A stretch of 64,000 bases of DNA from contig OZ242313.1 of NCBI GenBank assembly GCA_965208065.1, forward strand, positions 3,534,001 to 3,598,000, given 5' to 3'. The stretch comes from Bin103 sp002238925 (lineage in GTDB: Bacteria; Spirochaetota; Spirochaetia; SZUA-6; Bin103). The notes beneath the pieces are model-generated. The model saw only the letters and a list, made by a program, of their open reading frames with translations. It was not told the DNA's origin and did not search any database. Positions 27,149-36,114 of this stretch are shown here, in pieces (the first letter of the stretch is position 1; each line of letters opens with the position of its first letter). The position numbers were made by a program, and so were the translations under genes.

Positions 27149-28237
27149 GTGCCGGCTCCACTCCGCACCCGGCCGAGGAGGGAGGCGCGTGCCGCGCCGG
27201 TTCCGTTCGCGGCACGCGACCGGCAGGCGGTGGAGCAGTTTCTGCACGAGTTCCTGGCCGGCAAGCACACCGACGGAGCCGGCGAGGTGGCCGAACGCTT
27301 CGCGCAGTACGCCTGCCGCGGCAAGATGATGCGCGCGCTGCTGGTGGTGCTCGCATACCGGATGGGCCGGCCCGGGCCCCTGTCCAGGGACGTGCTGCGC
27401 TGCGCCGCGGCGCTCGAACTGCTGCACTCCGCAATGCTGATCCACGACGACATCATCGACCGCAGCGACACGCGGCGCGGCCTGCCGGCGTGGCACGTGA
27501 GTTACGCTCGGTGCGCCGCCCTGTGGGACGCCGCGGATGCCGCCCACGTCGGGCGCAGCATGGCCCTGTGCGCCGGCGACGTGGGCTTTTTCCTGGCGTT
27601 CGAGTTGTTGGCCCAAATTGGCGCCGACCCGGCGACCAAGTGCGAACTGCTCACCCTCGTATCCCGCACGGCCGGCACCGCCGGCGTGGGAGAACTGAAC
27701 GAGATGCAGCTCGCCCTACACCATCGCTGTGACGACGACGCCATTCTCGACGTGTACGCCAAGAAGACGGCCGGATACTCGTGCGCGCTGCCGCTGACCG
27801 CCGGCGGACTGCTGGGCGGACTTGCGGCAGCAACGGTGGCGGAACTCGCGGCGGTCGGGCGCGAGCTCGGCCAGATCTTTCAGATCATCGACGATGAGCT
27901 CGATCTGTTCGGCGACCCGCAGGAGATGGGCAAGCCGGTCGGCACCGACGTGCGCGAGGGCCGCCACACGCTGTACTACGCGTTGCTGAGCCGCCACCTG
28001 CCGGCGCAGGAGTGGGCCAGAATTGGTTCCTTGTTCGGCGACCGCAACCTGCGTCCCGACGACCTGCTGCAGGTGCGCAGAGCAATCGACGCGGCCGGCA
28101 TCAGGCGCATGGTAGGCAGCCATCTGCAGCGAACCGCGGACGGCATACGGCGCCGCGTGGAAAAATTGGCGGTGGCGCCGCAAGACCGCGAGGCGCTGCA
28201 GCGGATGATCGGCGCCGTGCTGGCGCGGCGCCCCTGA
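27149..28237 (+). CDS. crtE: Polyprenyl diphosphate synthase (geranylgeranyl diphosphate synthase)
   Basis: It elongates allylic diphosphates with IPP, presumably to C20 GGPP for carotenoids. The 362-residue all-helical enzyme has the first aspartate-rich motif in LIHDDIIDRSDTRRG (about 97-111) and the second in IIDDELDLFGD (about 245-255), and an FQ pair just before the second motif. The start codon is GTG at 27149, two bases after the mvaS stop, so translation is probably coupled. Chain length cannot be read with certainty, but the position directly before crtY, crtI and crtB supports GGPP. Confidence 0.92.
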   Translation: MPAPLRTRPRREARAAPVPFAARDRQAVEQFLHEFLAGKHTDGAGEVAERFAQYACRGKMMRALLVVLAYRMGRPGPLSRDVLRCAAALELLHSAMLIHDDIIDRSDTRRGLPAWHVSYARCAALWDAADAAHVGRSMALCAGDVGFFLAFELLAQIGADPATKCELLTLVSRTAGTAGVGELNEMQLALHHRCDDDAILDVYAKKTAGYSCALPLTAGGLLGGLAAATVAELAAVGRELGQIFQIIDDELDLFGDPQEMGKPVGTDVREGRHTLYYALLSRHLPAQEWARIGSLFGDRNLRPDDLLQVRRAIDAAGIRRMVGSHLQRTADGIRRRVEKLAVAPQDREALQRMIGAVLARRP

Positions 28238-28242
28238 CCGCG

Positions 28243-29505
28243 GTGGCGGCACGCGGTTCCGTGCCCCGGGCACCGCGCAACCGGCCGCACGCGGGCGGCC
28301 GGCACGCTCCCGAACCCCACCCCGAGCCGCACACCGTGGACCTCGTTCTGTGCGGAGGCGGGCTGCAGAATGCCCTGATCGTCGCGGCGCTGTTCGCGCC
28401 ACCCGGCTTGCCGGACGGGCAACCGACGCCGCGCACGGCGCTGCTGGAACGGGCCGCGATCGGCGGCAACCACACCTGGTGCTGCTATGAAAGCGATCTG
28501 TCGCCCGCCATGAGCCGGCAGCTGGCACCGCTGGTGAGCCGGCGCTGGGACAGCTACGAAGTCCGCTTTCCCGGCTATCGCCGGCGCCTGGCGACCCCCT
28601 ACCTCATGATCACCAGCGCGCGGCTGCGCCGGGTGGTGCGCGGCCTGCTGTCCGAACGCGCGGACGCGCTGGTGTGGGAACAGGCAACCGTGGCCCGGCT
28701 CGAGTCCGGGCGGGCGCTTCTCGATGACGGGCGCCGGGTGGACGGGCACGCGGTGATCGACGCGCGCGGCGCGGACCCGCCCGGCGCCGAGTGCGGCTAC
28801 CAGAAGTTCTACGGCGAGGAGGTCACCCTGGCCGCTCCGCACGGCCTGCGCCGGCCGCTGGTGATGGACGCCACCGTACCTCAGCAGGACGGGTTCCGCT
28901 TCATGTACGTGCTGCCGCTCTCACCGCACCGCGCACTGGTCGAGGACACCAGCTTCTCGGATGGGCCGGACCTCGACGTGGCGCAGCGGCGCGCCGGCAT
29001 AGCGGCGTGGATGCAGCGCCACGGCTGGCGCCCGCGGGCGGTGGTCCGCAGCGAACGCGGCGTCCTGCCGATGCCGTGGCGGATGCCGGCGCCGGGGGCG
29101 CAGTTGGACGCCGGATTGGTGCGCGGCGGCTACGGCGGCGGTTGGTTTCACCCCGGTACCGGCTACTCGCTGCCCCAGGCGGCCGAGCTCGCCGCCCTGG
29201 TCGCCACCACGCCCCTCGCCGGCCTCGGTGCCGCGGCGGCCGCCGCGCGCCGCGACCTGCAGCGGCGCGCCCGGTTCTGCTGTCTGCTCAATCGGCTGCT
29301 GTTCCGAGCCTACCCGCCGGCCGCGCGCCGCAACATTTTCGAACGCTTCTTCCGCCTGCCGGAGCCCACCATTCGCCGCTTCTTCAGCATGCGCCTGAGT
29401 GGCGCGGACAAGGCGCGCCTGCTCGGCGGGCGGCCGCCGCGCGGGCTGTCGCTGCGCCGCTGGCACACCGCGGGCGCCGGCAGCGGACCGGGCGCGGCGC
29501 CGTGA
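28243..29505 (+). CDS. crtY: Lycopene beta-cyclase (CrtY type)
   Basis: It closes beta-ionone rings at the ends of lycopene. The flavoprotein begins DLVLCGGGLQNALI (dinucleotide-binding), then LLERAAIGGNHTWCCYESDL, a hallmark of bacterial CrtY, followed by FRFMYVLPLSPHRALVEDT and GGYGGGWFHPGTGYSLPQA. The length is 420 residues from GTG 28243; GTG codons at 28261 and 28336 are alternatives, and the last gives the usual 389 residues. The N-terminal stretch to 28336 is Pro/Arg-rich and may not be translated. The 3' end overlaps crtI by 4 nt (GTGA). Confidence 0.9.
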   Translation: MAARGSVPRAPRNRPHAGGRHAPEPHPEPHTVDLVLCGGGLQNALIVAALFAPPGLPDGQPTPRTALLERAAIGGNHTWCCYESDLSPAMSRQLAPLVSRRWDSYEVRFPGYRRRLATPYLMITSARLRRVVRGLLSERADALVWEQATVARLESGRALLDDGRRVDGHAVIDARGADPPGAECGYQKFYGEEVTLAAPHGLRRPLVMDATVPQQDGFRFMYVLPLSPHRALVEDTSFSDGPDLDVAQRRAGIAAWMQRHGWRPRAVVRSERGVLPMPWRMPAPGAQLDAGLVRGGYGGGWFHPGTGYSLPQAAELAALVATTPLAGLGAAAAAARRDLQRRARFCCLLNRLLFRAYPPAARRNIFERFFRLPEPTIRRFFSMRLSGADKARLLGGRPPRGLSLRRWHTAGAGSGPGAAP

Positions 29506-31022
29506 CCGCCGCCGGGGAACACAGCGCGCGCGTCGCGGTGATCGGCAGCGGTTTCGGCGGGCTCGCGGCCGCCATCCGGCTGCAGGCGGCGGGCCTGGCA
29601 ACCACGCTGTTCGAGGCGCGCGAGCAGCCGGGCGGCCGGGCGTACGTCTGGCGGCACCGGGGTTTCACGTTCGACATGGGCCCGACGGTGATAACCGATC
29701 CGACCCTGCTGGAGGACCTGTTCGCCGTGGCCGGAGCAAACCTCCGCGACCGGGTCGAGCTGCTGCCGGTCGACCCGTTCTACCGGCTGTTGTGGCCGGA
29801 CGGCGACCGCTTCGACTATTGCGCCGATGGCGCAGCGCTGGCAGCACAGATCGGGCGCCGCAATCCGGACGACCGCGACGGCTACCGCCGCTTCCTGGAC
29901 TACTCGCGGCGCGTGTTCGCCACCGGCTACGAGGAGCTGGCCGCCACCCCGTTCCTGCGCTTCTGGGACATGGTGCGGGTGGCGCCGCAGCTCGCCGGCC
30001 TGCGCGCCGACCGCTCGGTGTACCGAACGGTGGCGCGCTACATCGGCGACGAACGGATTCGCGAGGCGCTCAGCTTCCACACGCTCCTGGTAGGGGGAAA
30101 TCCGTTCGAGACCAGCGCCATCTATACCCTCATCCACTATCTCGAACGGCGCTGGGGCGTGTTCTATCCGCGCGGCGGCGTCAACGTCCTGGTGCGCGCC
30201 CTGGTGCGCCTGTTCGTCGACCTCGGCGGCCGTCTCCTGCTGGCCAGTCCCGTGCAGCACGCGACGCTCGCAGGCGCCGCGGGGCGGACGGTCCACCACC
30301 TGGCCTATTCGCGCGCCGGGTCCGGGCACCGCGAACCGTTCGACGCCGTGGTGTCCAACGCCGACGTGCACCATACCTACGCCGTGCTCTACCGAGGCAC
30401 CCCGGCCGCGGCGCGGCGCCAAACCCGGCTGCAGCGGGCAGCGTGGTCGATGTCGCTGTTCGTGCTCTACTTCGGCACCGACCGCGACTACCGCGGCCAG
30501 GTGGTGCATCACTCGGTACTGTTCGGGCCACGCTACCGGGAGCTGCTCGCCGACATCTTTCACGGCGCCCGGCTGCCGGAAGACTTCTCGCTCTACCTGC
30601 ATGCGCCGCACATCACCGATCCGTCCCTGGCGCCGCCGGGTCACGGCGCATTCTACGTCCTTGCTCCGGTGCCGCACCTCGGCAACGCCGCCCTGGAGTG
30701 GGACCATGTCGCGCCGCACTATGCCGACCGCATCCTCGCCGACGTGGAGCGCGTGCTGCCCGACGTGCGCCGCCACATCGTGGTGCGCCGCTGGATGACG
30801 CCGCTCGACTTCCGCTCCGAGCTCAACGCCTACCAGGGCAGCGCGTTTTCGCTGGCGCCCACCCTTACCCAGAGCGCCTGGTTCCGCACCCACAACCGCG
30901 ACTCCCGCATCGACCGGCTCTACCTGGTCGGCGCCGGCACCCATCCGGGCGCCGGCATACCGGGCGTGATCAACTCGGCGCGCGCCACCGCGCACCTCGT
31001 ACTGGAGGACTTGGCGCCATGA
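29502..31022 (+). CDS. crtI: Phytoene desaturase (CrtI type)
   Basis: It dehydrogenates phytoene, probably in four steps to lycopene. The 506-residue FAD enzyme has the N-terminal VAVIGSGFGGLAAAIRL loop, EAREQPGGRAYVW, TFDMGPTVITDP and the C-terminal signature YLVGAGTHPGAGIPGVINSA. The start is GTG at 29502, inside the GTGA overlap with crtY, and the stop overlaps the crtB start (ATGA). The size and motifs are standard for bacterial CrtI; diapophytoene desaturase (CrtN) is less likely given the C40 context with crtE, crtB and crtY. Confidence 0.95.
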   Translation: MTAAGEHSARVAVIGSGFGGLAAAIRLQAAGLATTLFEAREQPGGRAYVWRHRGFTFDMGPTVITDPTLLEDLFAVAGANLRDRVELLPVDPFYRLLWPDGDRFDYCADGAALAAQIGRRNPDDRDGYRRFLDYSRRVFATGYEELAATPFLRFWDMVRVAPQLAGLRADRSVYRTVARYIGDERIREALSFHTLLVGGNPFETSAIYTLIHYLERRWGVFYPRGGVNVLVRALVRLFVDLGGRLLLASPVQHATLAGAAGRTVHHLAYSRAGSGHREPFDAVVSNADVHHTYAVLYRGTPAAARRQTRLQRAAWSMSLFVLYFGTDRDYRGQVVHHSVLFGPRYRELLADIFHGARLPEDFSLYLHAPHITDPSLAPPGHGAFYVLAPVPHLGNAALEWDHVAPHYADRILADVERVLPDVRRHIVVRRWMTPLDFRSELNAYQGSAFSLAPTLTQSAWFRTHNRDSRIDRLYLVGAGTHPGAGIPGVINSARATAHLVLEDLAP

Positions 31023-31996
31023 GACGCCCCGAACAGCCGCCGATCGCCGCGGCGGTGGCGGCCGAGTGCCGGCGCCGCATCGCCGCCGGCTCGAAGAGCT
31101 TTGCGCTCGCCGCCCGCCTGCTGCCGCGCCACAGCCGGCACGCGGCACTGGTGGTATACGCCTGGTGCCGGCGGGCCGACGACGCCATCGACCAGGCACC
31201 CGCCGGGCAGCGGCCGGCGGCGCTGGCCGGCCTGTACGGCGAGCTGGAGCGGATAACCGGCGGCGTGGCCACCGGCGACCCGGTCCTCGACGCATTCGGC
31301 ACCGTGATGAACGCCACCGGGATGCCGCCGCACTATCCGCGCGAGTTGCTGGCCGGGATGCGCATGGACCTGGGGCAGGCGACGTACGACGATCTCCCCG
31401 CTCTGCTGCATTACTGCTACCGCGTCGCGGGCACGGTCGGCCTGATGATGTCGCACGTCCTGACGCTGCGCGACGACGCCGCGCTGCAGGCGGCGGCACG
31501 GCTGGGCGTGGCGATGCAACTCACCAACATCTGCCGCGACGTGGTGGAGGACTGGCGCCTGGGACGGCTCTACCTGCCGGCCACGTGGCTGGCGCGGGTC
31601 GGGCTCGGCGACCTCCGCGCCGCACTCGGCGCACCGTTTCCGGACTCCGCGCGTGACCCGCTGCGGGCCGTGGTCACCGAGATGCTCGCACTCGCCGGGC
31701 GCTTCTACGGCGCCGCGGACGCGGGTTTCATTGCCCTGCCCTGGCGCGCGGCCCTGTCGATTCGCGCCGCGCGCGCCATCTATGCCGCCATCGGCGACCG
31801 CATCGCGAGCGCGGGCTGCGACGTTACCGCCGGCCGCGCGGTGGTCCCGCTGGCCGGCAAGCTGAGCGCGCTGGCCGGCGCTGCCGGCGCCGCCGCGGCC
31901 GAGTTGCCGGCGCGGCTGCGGGGCGCAGGCAGTCCGGCCGCGGCGTACCGGGCGCCCGAGCGGGTGTTCGAGTTCGCCGACCTGGAGCTAACATGA
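31019..31996 (+). CDS. crtB: Phytoene synthase
   Basis: It condenses two GGPP to phytoene, the first committed carotenoid step. The 325-residue helical protein has SKSFALAARLLP near 22-33, the first aspartate motif CRRADDAID near 50-58, and the second in LTNICRDVVEDWRLGRLYLP near 172-191. Overlaps of 4 nt with crtI upstream and crtTU downstream tie it into one translational chain. The C-terminus ends with a short acidic tail. Squalene-synthase-like alternatives are unlikely next to crtI and crtY. Confidence 0.95.
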   Translation: MRRPEQPPIAAAVAAECRRRIAAGSKSFALAARLLPRHSRHAALVVYAWCRRADDAIDQAPAGQRPAALAGLYGELERITGGVATGDPVLDAFGTVMNATGMPPHYPRELLAGMRMDLGQATYDDLPALLHYCYRVAGTVGLMMSHVLTLRDDAALQAAARLGVAMQLTNICRDVVEDWRLGRLYLPATWLARVGLGDLRAALGAPFPDSARDPLRAVVTEMLALAGRFYGAADAGFIALPWRAALSIRAARAIYAAIGDRIASAGCDVTAGRAVVPLAGKLSALAGAAGAAAAELPARLRGAGSPAAAYRAPERVFEFADLELT

Positions 31997-34155
31997 AGCT
32001 GACCGGCCCCGACCTGACCGCCGGCTTCAACCGGGTCGCGCACGCTTACGACCTGCTGGTGTCGCTCAACCCCGGCTACCGCCGCCACCTGCGGCTCAGC
32101 GCCCGCCGCCTGCAGCTTGCGCCCGGCGCCCGCATCCTCGACCTGTGCTGCGGCACCGGCCAATCCACCCTGGCGCTGCACCGCGTGTTTCCCGACGCCG
32201 CGCTGGTCGCCCTGGATGCCGCCGAGGAGATGTTGCAGGTGGCCCGCGCCCGCCCGGAGCTGGCCGGCGTGCAGTTCATACATGGCGATGCCATGGACCC
32301 GCGCGCGGCCGGCGTGGCGGGTGCGTTCGACGGCATCCTGATGGCATACGGCATTCGCAACGTGGCCGACGCCGACGCCTGCCTGGCGGCGGTTCGCGAC
32401 CTGCTTGCGCCGCGCGCCGCGGTCTGCTTTCACGAGTATTCCGTTGCCGGTTCGGCCGTGAGCCGCACGGTGTGGCGGCTGGTGACAAACACCATCGTAC
32501 GCCCGACCGCGCGCATCGTGGCCGGCGACGCCGGCCTTTTTACCTACCTGCGCGACAGCGTGCTGGCATTCGACAGCCGCGCCGGCTTCGAGCGGCGCCT
32601 GTACCGGGCCGGCTTCACCGCGGTGCGCACTCTGCCCATGGGCGGTTGGCAGCGTGGCATCGTGCACTCGTTCCTGGCCCGGCGCCCGGCGCCCGCGCCC
32701 GCGAGCACGCGCGGCCGGCACACCGCGGTGGTGGTCGGCGGCGGCATCGCCGGGGTGGCGGCGGCCACGGTGCTCGCCGAGCGTGGCATTGCCACCACCG
32801 TCCTGGAGCGGGAGCCGGCGCTCGGCGGGCGCGCCGGGGCGGCGCCGCTGCGGCTTGCGACCGGCGAGACGGTGCAGATGGAGCGCGGCTTTCACGCCTT
32901 TTTCCGGCAGTACTACAACCTGCGCAACCTGTTGCGCCGCATCTCGCCCAATCTCGACATCCTGGTGCCGCTCGACGACTACCCGATTCTCGGCCCCGAC
33001 GGGCGCCGACAGTCGCTCGCGGACATTCCGCGCAGGCCGCCGTGGAATATCGCCGCGCTCAGCCGGCGCACCCCCGAGCTCACCCTGCCGGCATTGGCGC
33101 GCGTCGGGCTGCGCGAGGCGCTGTCGATGCTGGCATTCGACAGCGAACACACCTACCGGCGCCACGACCGCCGCTCGGCCGCCGACTACCTGGACGCACT
33201 GCGCTTTCCGCCGCCCGCCCGGCGCATGCTGTTCGACGTGTTCGCCCATTCGTTCTTCAACCCCGAGCATGGCATGTCGGCGGCCGAACTGCTGATGATG
33301 TTTCACTTCTACTTTACCGGCAGCCGGGAGGGACTGATCTTCGACGTCGCGCGCGCGCCGTTCTCGACCGCCATCTGGCAGCCGTTGCACCGCTACCTGA
33401 GCAGGCTCGGCGTGCGCGTCGCGACCGGCACGGCGGCACGTTGCATTCGTCGCGAGCAGGGCCGCTGGCTGGTCGAAACCGGGGGGCCGGAGCGCACCGC
33501 CTGCGCCGCTGACGCCGTGGTGCTGGCGCTCGACGTCCCGGGCCTGCAGCGGCTGCTGCCGAATACGCCGTTCCGCGACGGTGCGTGGGCGGACGCGCTG
33601 GCGAACCTGGCCACGACGCTGCCGTTCGCGGTGTGGCGGCTGTGGCTGGACACGCCCACGGCGCCGGGCCGGGCGCCGTTCGCAGGCACCGCCGGCTTCC
33701 CGCTGCTCGACAACATCTCGCTGTTCCACCTGTTCGAGGACGAAAGCCGCGCCTGGGCGGACGCCCACCGCGGCTCGGTGGTGGAACTGCACGCCTACGC
33801 GGTGCCGGAGACCGCCACCGAAGCCGGTCTCAAGAAGGCCCTGCTCGGCGGACTGCACCGGCTGTACCCGGAAACGCGCACCGCCCGGATGCTCGACAAT
33901 GCCTTCCTGCTGCGCCGCGACTGTCCGGCGTTCGCTCCCGGTTCGCACGCGCAGCGTCCGGGCGTGGTCACCCCTCACCCGGGGCTGTACCTGGCCGGAG
34001 ACTTCGTGCGCATCGAAGCGCCGTCGGCGCTGATGGAACGCGCCGCCACCACCGGAATCACCGCCGCCAACGCCATCCTGCGGCACTGGCACCTGCCTCC
34101 GGAACCGGTCGCCACGGTGCGCCGGACCGGCATCCTGCCGAGGATCGCGGCATGA
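31993..34155 (+). CDS. crtU: Fused methyltransferase / carotene desaturase-methylase (CrtT-CrtU fusion)
   Basis: This 720-residue two-domain protein is unusual. Residues 1-230 are a UbiE/COQ5-like SAM methyltransferase (FNRVAHAYDLL, motif I ILDLCCGTGQS at 48-58, GDAMD, MAYGIRNVADAD). A Pro/Ala linker (about 232-240, PAPAPAS) leads to a flavoprotein with VVVGGGIAGVAAA near 245-257, GFHAFFRQYYNLRNLLR near 298, and a C-terminal YLAGDFVRIEAPSALMERA. The last two are hallmarks of CrtU, which turns beta-ionone rings into aromatic phi rings (isorenieratene synthesis). In Streptomyces crt clusters a separate methyltransferase gene, crtT, precedes crtU, so this looks like those two genes joined. The reading frame is continuous with no stop or ribosome-binding site at the junction. 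Confidence 0.88.
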   Translation: MKLTGPDLTAGFNRVAHAYDLLVSLNPGYRRHLRLSARRLQLAPGARILDLCCGTGQSTLALHRVFPDAALVALDAAEEMLQVARARPELAGVQFIHGDAMDPRAAGVAGAFDGILMAYGIRNVADADACLAAVRDLLAPRAAVCFHEYSVAGSAVSRTVWRLVTNTIVRPTARIVAGDAGLFTYLRDSVLAFDSRAGFERRLYRAGFTAVRTLPMGGWQRGIVHSFLARRPAPAPASTRGRHTAVVVGGGIAGVAAATVLAERGIATTVLEREPALGGRAGAAPLRLATGETVQMERGFHAFFRQYYNLRNLLRRISPNLDILVPLDDYPILGPDGRRQSLADIPRRPPWNIAALSRRTPELTLPALARVGLREALSMLAFDSEHTYRRHDRRSAADYLDALRFPPPARRMLFDVFAHSFFNPEHGMSAAELLMMFHFYFTGSREGLIFDVARAPFSTAIWQPLHRYLSRLGVRVATGTAARCIRREQGRWLVETGGPERTACAADAVVLALDVPGLQRLLPNTPFRDGAWADALANLATTLPFAVWRLWLDTPTAPGRAPFAGTAGFPLLDNISLFHLFEDESRAWADAHRGSVVELHAYAVPETATEAGLKKALLGGLHRLYPETRTARMLDNAFLLRRDCPAFAPGSHAQRPGVVTPHPGLYLAGDFVRIEAPSALMERAATTGITAANAILRHWHLPPEPVATVRRTGILPRIAA

Positions 34156-35090
34156 AGCGGCGCCTTCTCGGCCGCCCGCCGCGTTCCCCGCTGCCCGCCG
34201 CCGCACGCCGCGCCGGCCCCGATTGGCAGCAGTCCGACGCCGGCTGGATCCGGCGGGCGGTGGCGCGCGCCGGGCGGCTGCCCTCCGGCGGCTGGCATGT
34301 GGTCGACGCCGTCCGCGCCATCGGCGACCGGCCGCGCTGCTACTGGGTGGCGGACCGCGAACTGGTGGTGTGGCGCGGTCCTTCCGGACTGCTGGTGGCG
34401 CCCAACGCGTGTCCCCACCTGGGCGCATCGCTGGCCGGCGGCCACCTGCGCGACGGCTGCCTGGTGTGCCCCTGGCACGGCCTGGCGCTGGGACCCGACG
34501 GGCACGGCGGCTGGCAGCCGCTGCCGAGCCACGACGACGGCGTGCTGCTGTGGGTGCGCATCGCCGGCGCCGAGCCGCTCTCGGAACGCCCCCACCTGTG
34601 CCAACGCCCGCGCGCCGGTATCGACGCCGTCATCCGCATGGAGGCGCGCTGCGAACCGCAGGACATCCTTGCCAACCGGTTCGACCCCTGGCACGGCGTG
34701 CACTTCCATCCGCACTCATTCGGCGCTCTGGCGGTGCTGGAGCAAAGCGACGACGCCATTACCGTGCGCGTGGTGTATCGCGCCACCCGGCGCATGGGTG
34801 TGGAGGTGGATGCCCGGTTTCACTGCCCCGACCCGCGCACCATCGTAATGACCATCGTCGACGGCGAGGGCGCCGGTTCGGTAGTGGAAACCCACGCTAC
34901 CCCGGTACGGCCCGGCATCAGCGCCATCGTGGAGGCGACCGTGGCTACCTCGGAGCGGCTCGGATTCCGATTCGCGATGTGCGCCGCCGGCCTGCTGCGG
35001 CGCCGGATGCAGGCGTCGGCGCGGCGGCTCTGGGTGGAGGATGCCGCCTACGCCGAACGGCGCTACGCACTGCGCACCGGCTCACACTGA
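34152..35090 (+). CDS. Rieske [2Fe-2S] oxygenase-like protein of the carotenoid operon
   Basis: The 312-residue protein has a Rieske cluster site, CPHLG (about 87-91) and CPWHG (about 105-109), followed by a catalytic-like domain containing NRFDPWHGVHFHPH near 176-189. The DP..H...H arrangement fits the mononuclear iron site of Rieske oxygenases. It overlaps crtTU by 4 nt, so it very likely modifies the carotenoid end product (for example ring hydroxylation), but this is inference. From memory, similar Rieske proteins with a DUF5914-type C-terminus occur in actinobacterial crt clusters. No ferredoxin or reductase partner is adjacent. It is the last gene of the operon. Confidence 0.8.
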   Translation: MKRRLLGRPPRSPLPAAARRAGPDWQQSDAGWIRRAVARAGRLPSGGWHVVDAVRAIGDRPRCYWVADRELVVWRGPSGLLVAPNACPHLGASLAGGHLRDGCLVCPWHGLALGPDGHGGWQPLPSHDDGVLLWVRIAGAEPLSERPHLCQRPRAGIDAVIRMEARCEPQDILANRFDPWHGVHFHPHSFGALAVLEQSDDAITVRVVYRATRRMGVEVDARFHCPDPRTIVMTIVDGEGAGSVVETHATPVRPGISAIVEATVATSERLGFRFAMCAAGLLRRRMQASARRLWVEDAAYAERRYALRTGSH

Positions 35091-35120
35091 TTGCGCACGC
35101 CGCGGCCGGGACGCCGGCCG

Positions 35121-36113
35121 TCAGTGGGTGTGGTAGAGCAGCAGGTGATCGCGCAGCACGTCCTGGGCGAAGTCGTTGTCCACGTCGCGCCACACCGAAT
35201 GGACGTGATTGGCGTCGTTCTGGCAGTTGTCGAACTCGACCAGGAAGTTGCCGCCGTGGATCCGGTAGTAGTGCCCCTCGCGGCGCGCAACCGGACCGGC
35301 CCACGCCACGCGCAGATGGCCGAGGCCGTCGCGGCGCAGGTGCTCGAGCTTGTGGCGGGCGACGTCGCTGCGCACCTGGTTCACGTAGGTTTCCACCAGC
35401 GCGGTGAGCATCTCCCGTTGCGCGGCGTCGAGGCGGTCTCCCGCCAGCCCCTCTTCGCGCGGCAGCACGGCGCGCGTGCTGTTGTAGGTCAGGATGTCCC
35501 AGGGCGCCTTGTCGTAGATCACGGCGCGCGAGCGCTGGCTCTGATCGAGGCTGTCCATGAGCTGAAACGCCAGGTCCTCACGGCGCGCCAGGATGCGCAG
35601 GCCGCGCTTGGGGCCGTGCAGCACCTCGGCCGGGTTCGAACCGAAAAAAAACGGCGTGGTCGAAATGACGCGCTCGCCCCAGATGCTGAAATGCAGCGAC
35701 AGGTGATGCCCCTCGGCACGCCAGCCCCAGGGATCGGTGCCGTGCGGATCCCCGAACAGCGTAAAGTAGTAGCGCCCCGGGTCGCGCGCCCAACTCACCT
35801 GACCGTCCGCCCGCTCCTGCTCGCGGAGGATCAGTTCGTGGTCGATAATCGCGCACGCCGCCTCGTAGCCCTTCTCCGACAGCGCCGCCTCCAGCACGCG
35901 CCTCGCCAGCTCCTGCTGCTCGTCGGTCATCGCCAGCAGCGGCAGGCCGTGCCGGTTCAGCGGCGGGTAGTACCAAAACAGGCGCTCGCCGTCGAGGTAG
36001 GGAAAGGTGGCGCGGGCGCGCTGCGCGGCATCCAGGCTGTCCAGCAGGTCGCCGCACGCAGCGGCCATCTGGCTGGCCGCTTCAGGGTGCAGGTCTGTCC
36101 CCGTTTCCGCCAC
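35121..36113 (-). CDS. DUF3500 family protein
   Basis: This 330-residue soluble protein has the family traits FWYYPPLNRHGLPLLAMTDEQ near 47-67, YYFTLFGDPHG near 118, HHLSLHFSIWG near 135 and the C-terminal FLVEFDNCQNDANHVHSVWRD near 299-319. I recognise these as DUF3500, whose function is unknown. There is no obvious signal peptide, though many relatives are exported. Several His/Asp/Asn clusters suggest a metal site or hydrolytic activity, but this is unproven. It begins one base after the upstream membrane-protein gene ends, so the two form a unit. Confidence 0.85.
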   Translation of the reverse strand: MAETGTDLHPEAASQMAAACGDLLDSLDAAQRARATFPYLDGERLFWYYPPLNRHGLPLLAMTDEQQELARRVLEAALSEKGYEAACAIIDHELILREQERADGQVSWARDPGRYYFTLFGDPHGTDPWGWRAEGHHLSLHFSIWGERVISTTPFFFGSNPAEVLHGPKRGLRILARREDLAFQLMDSLDQSQRSRAVIYDKAPWDILTYNSTRAVLPREEGLAGDRLDAAQREMLTALVETYVNQVRSDVARHKLEHLRRDGLGHLRVAWAGPVARREGHYYRIHGGNFLVEFDNCQNDANHVHSVWRDVDNDFAQDVLRDHLLLYHTH

Positions 36114-36114
36114 G

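Noticed and set aside
28012..28242. Upstream extension of the lycopene cyclase frame into crtE
   Set aside because: The extra residues are a shadow of crtE with no CrtY similarity; the GTG starts after the crtE stop are preferred.
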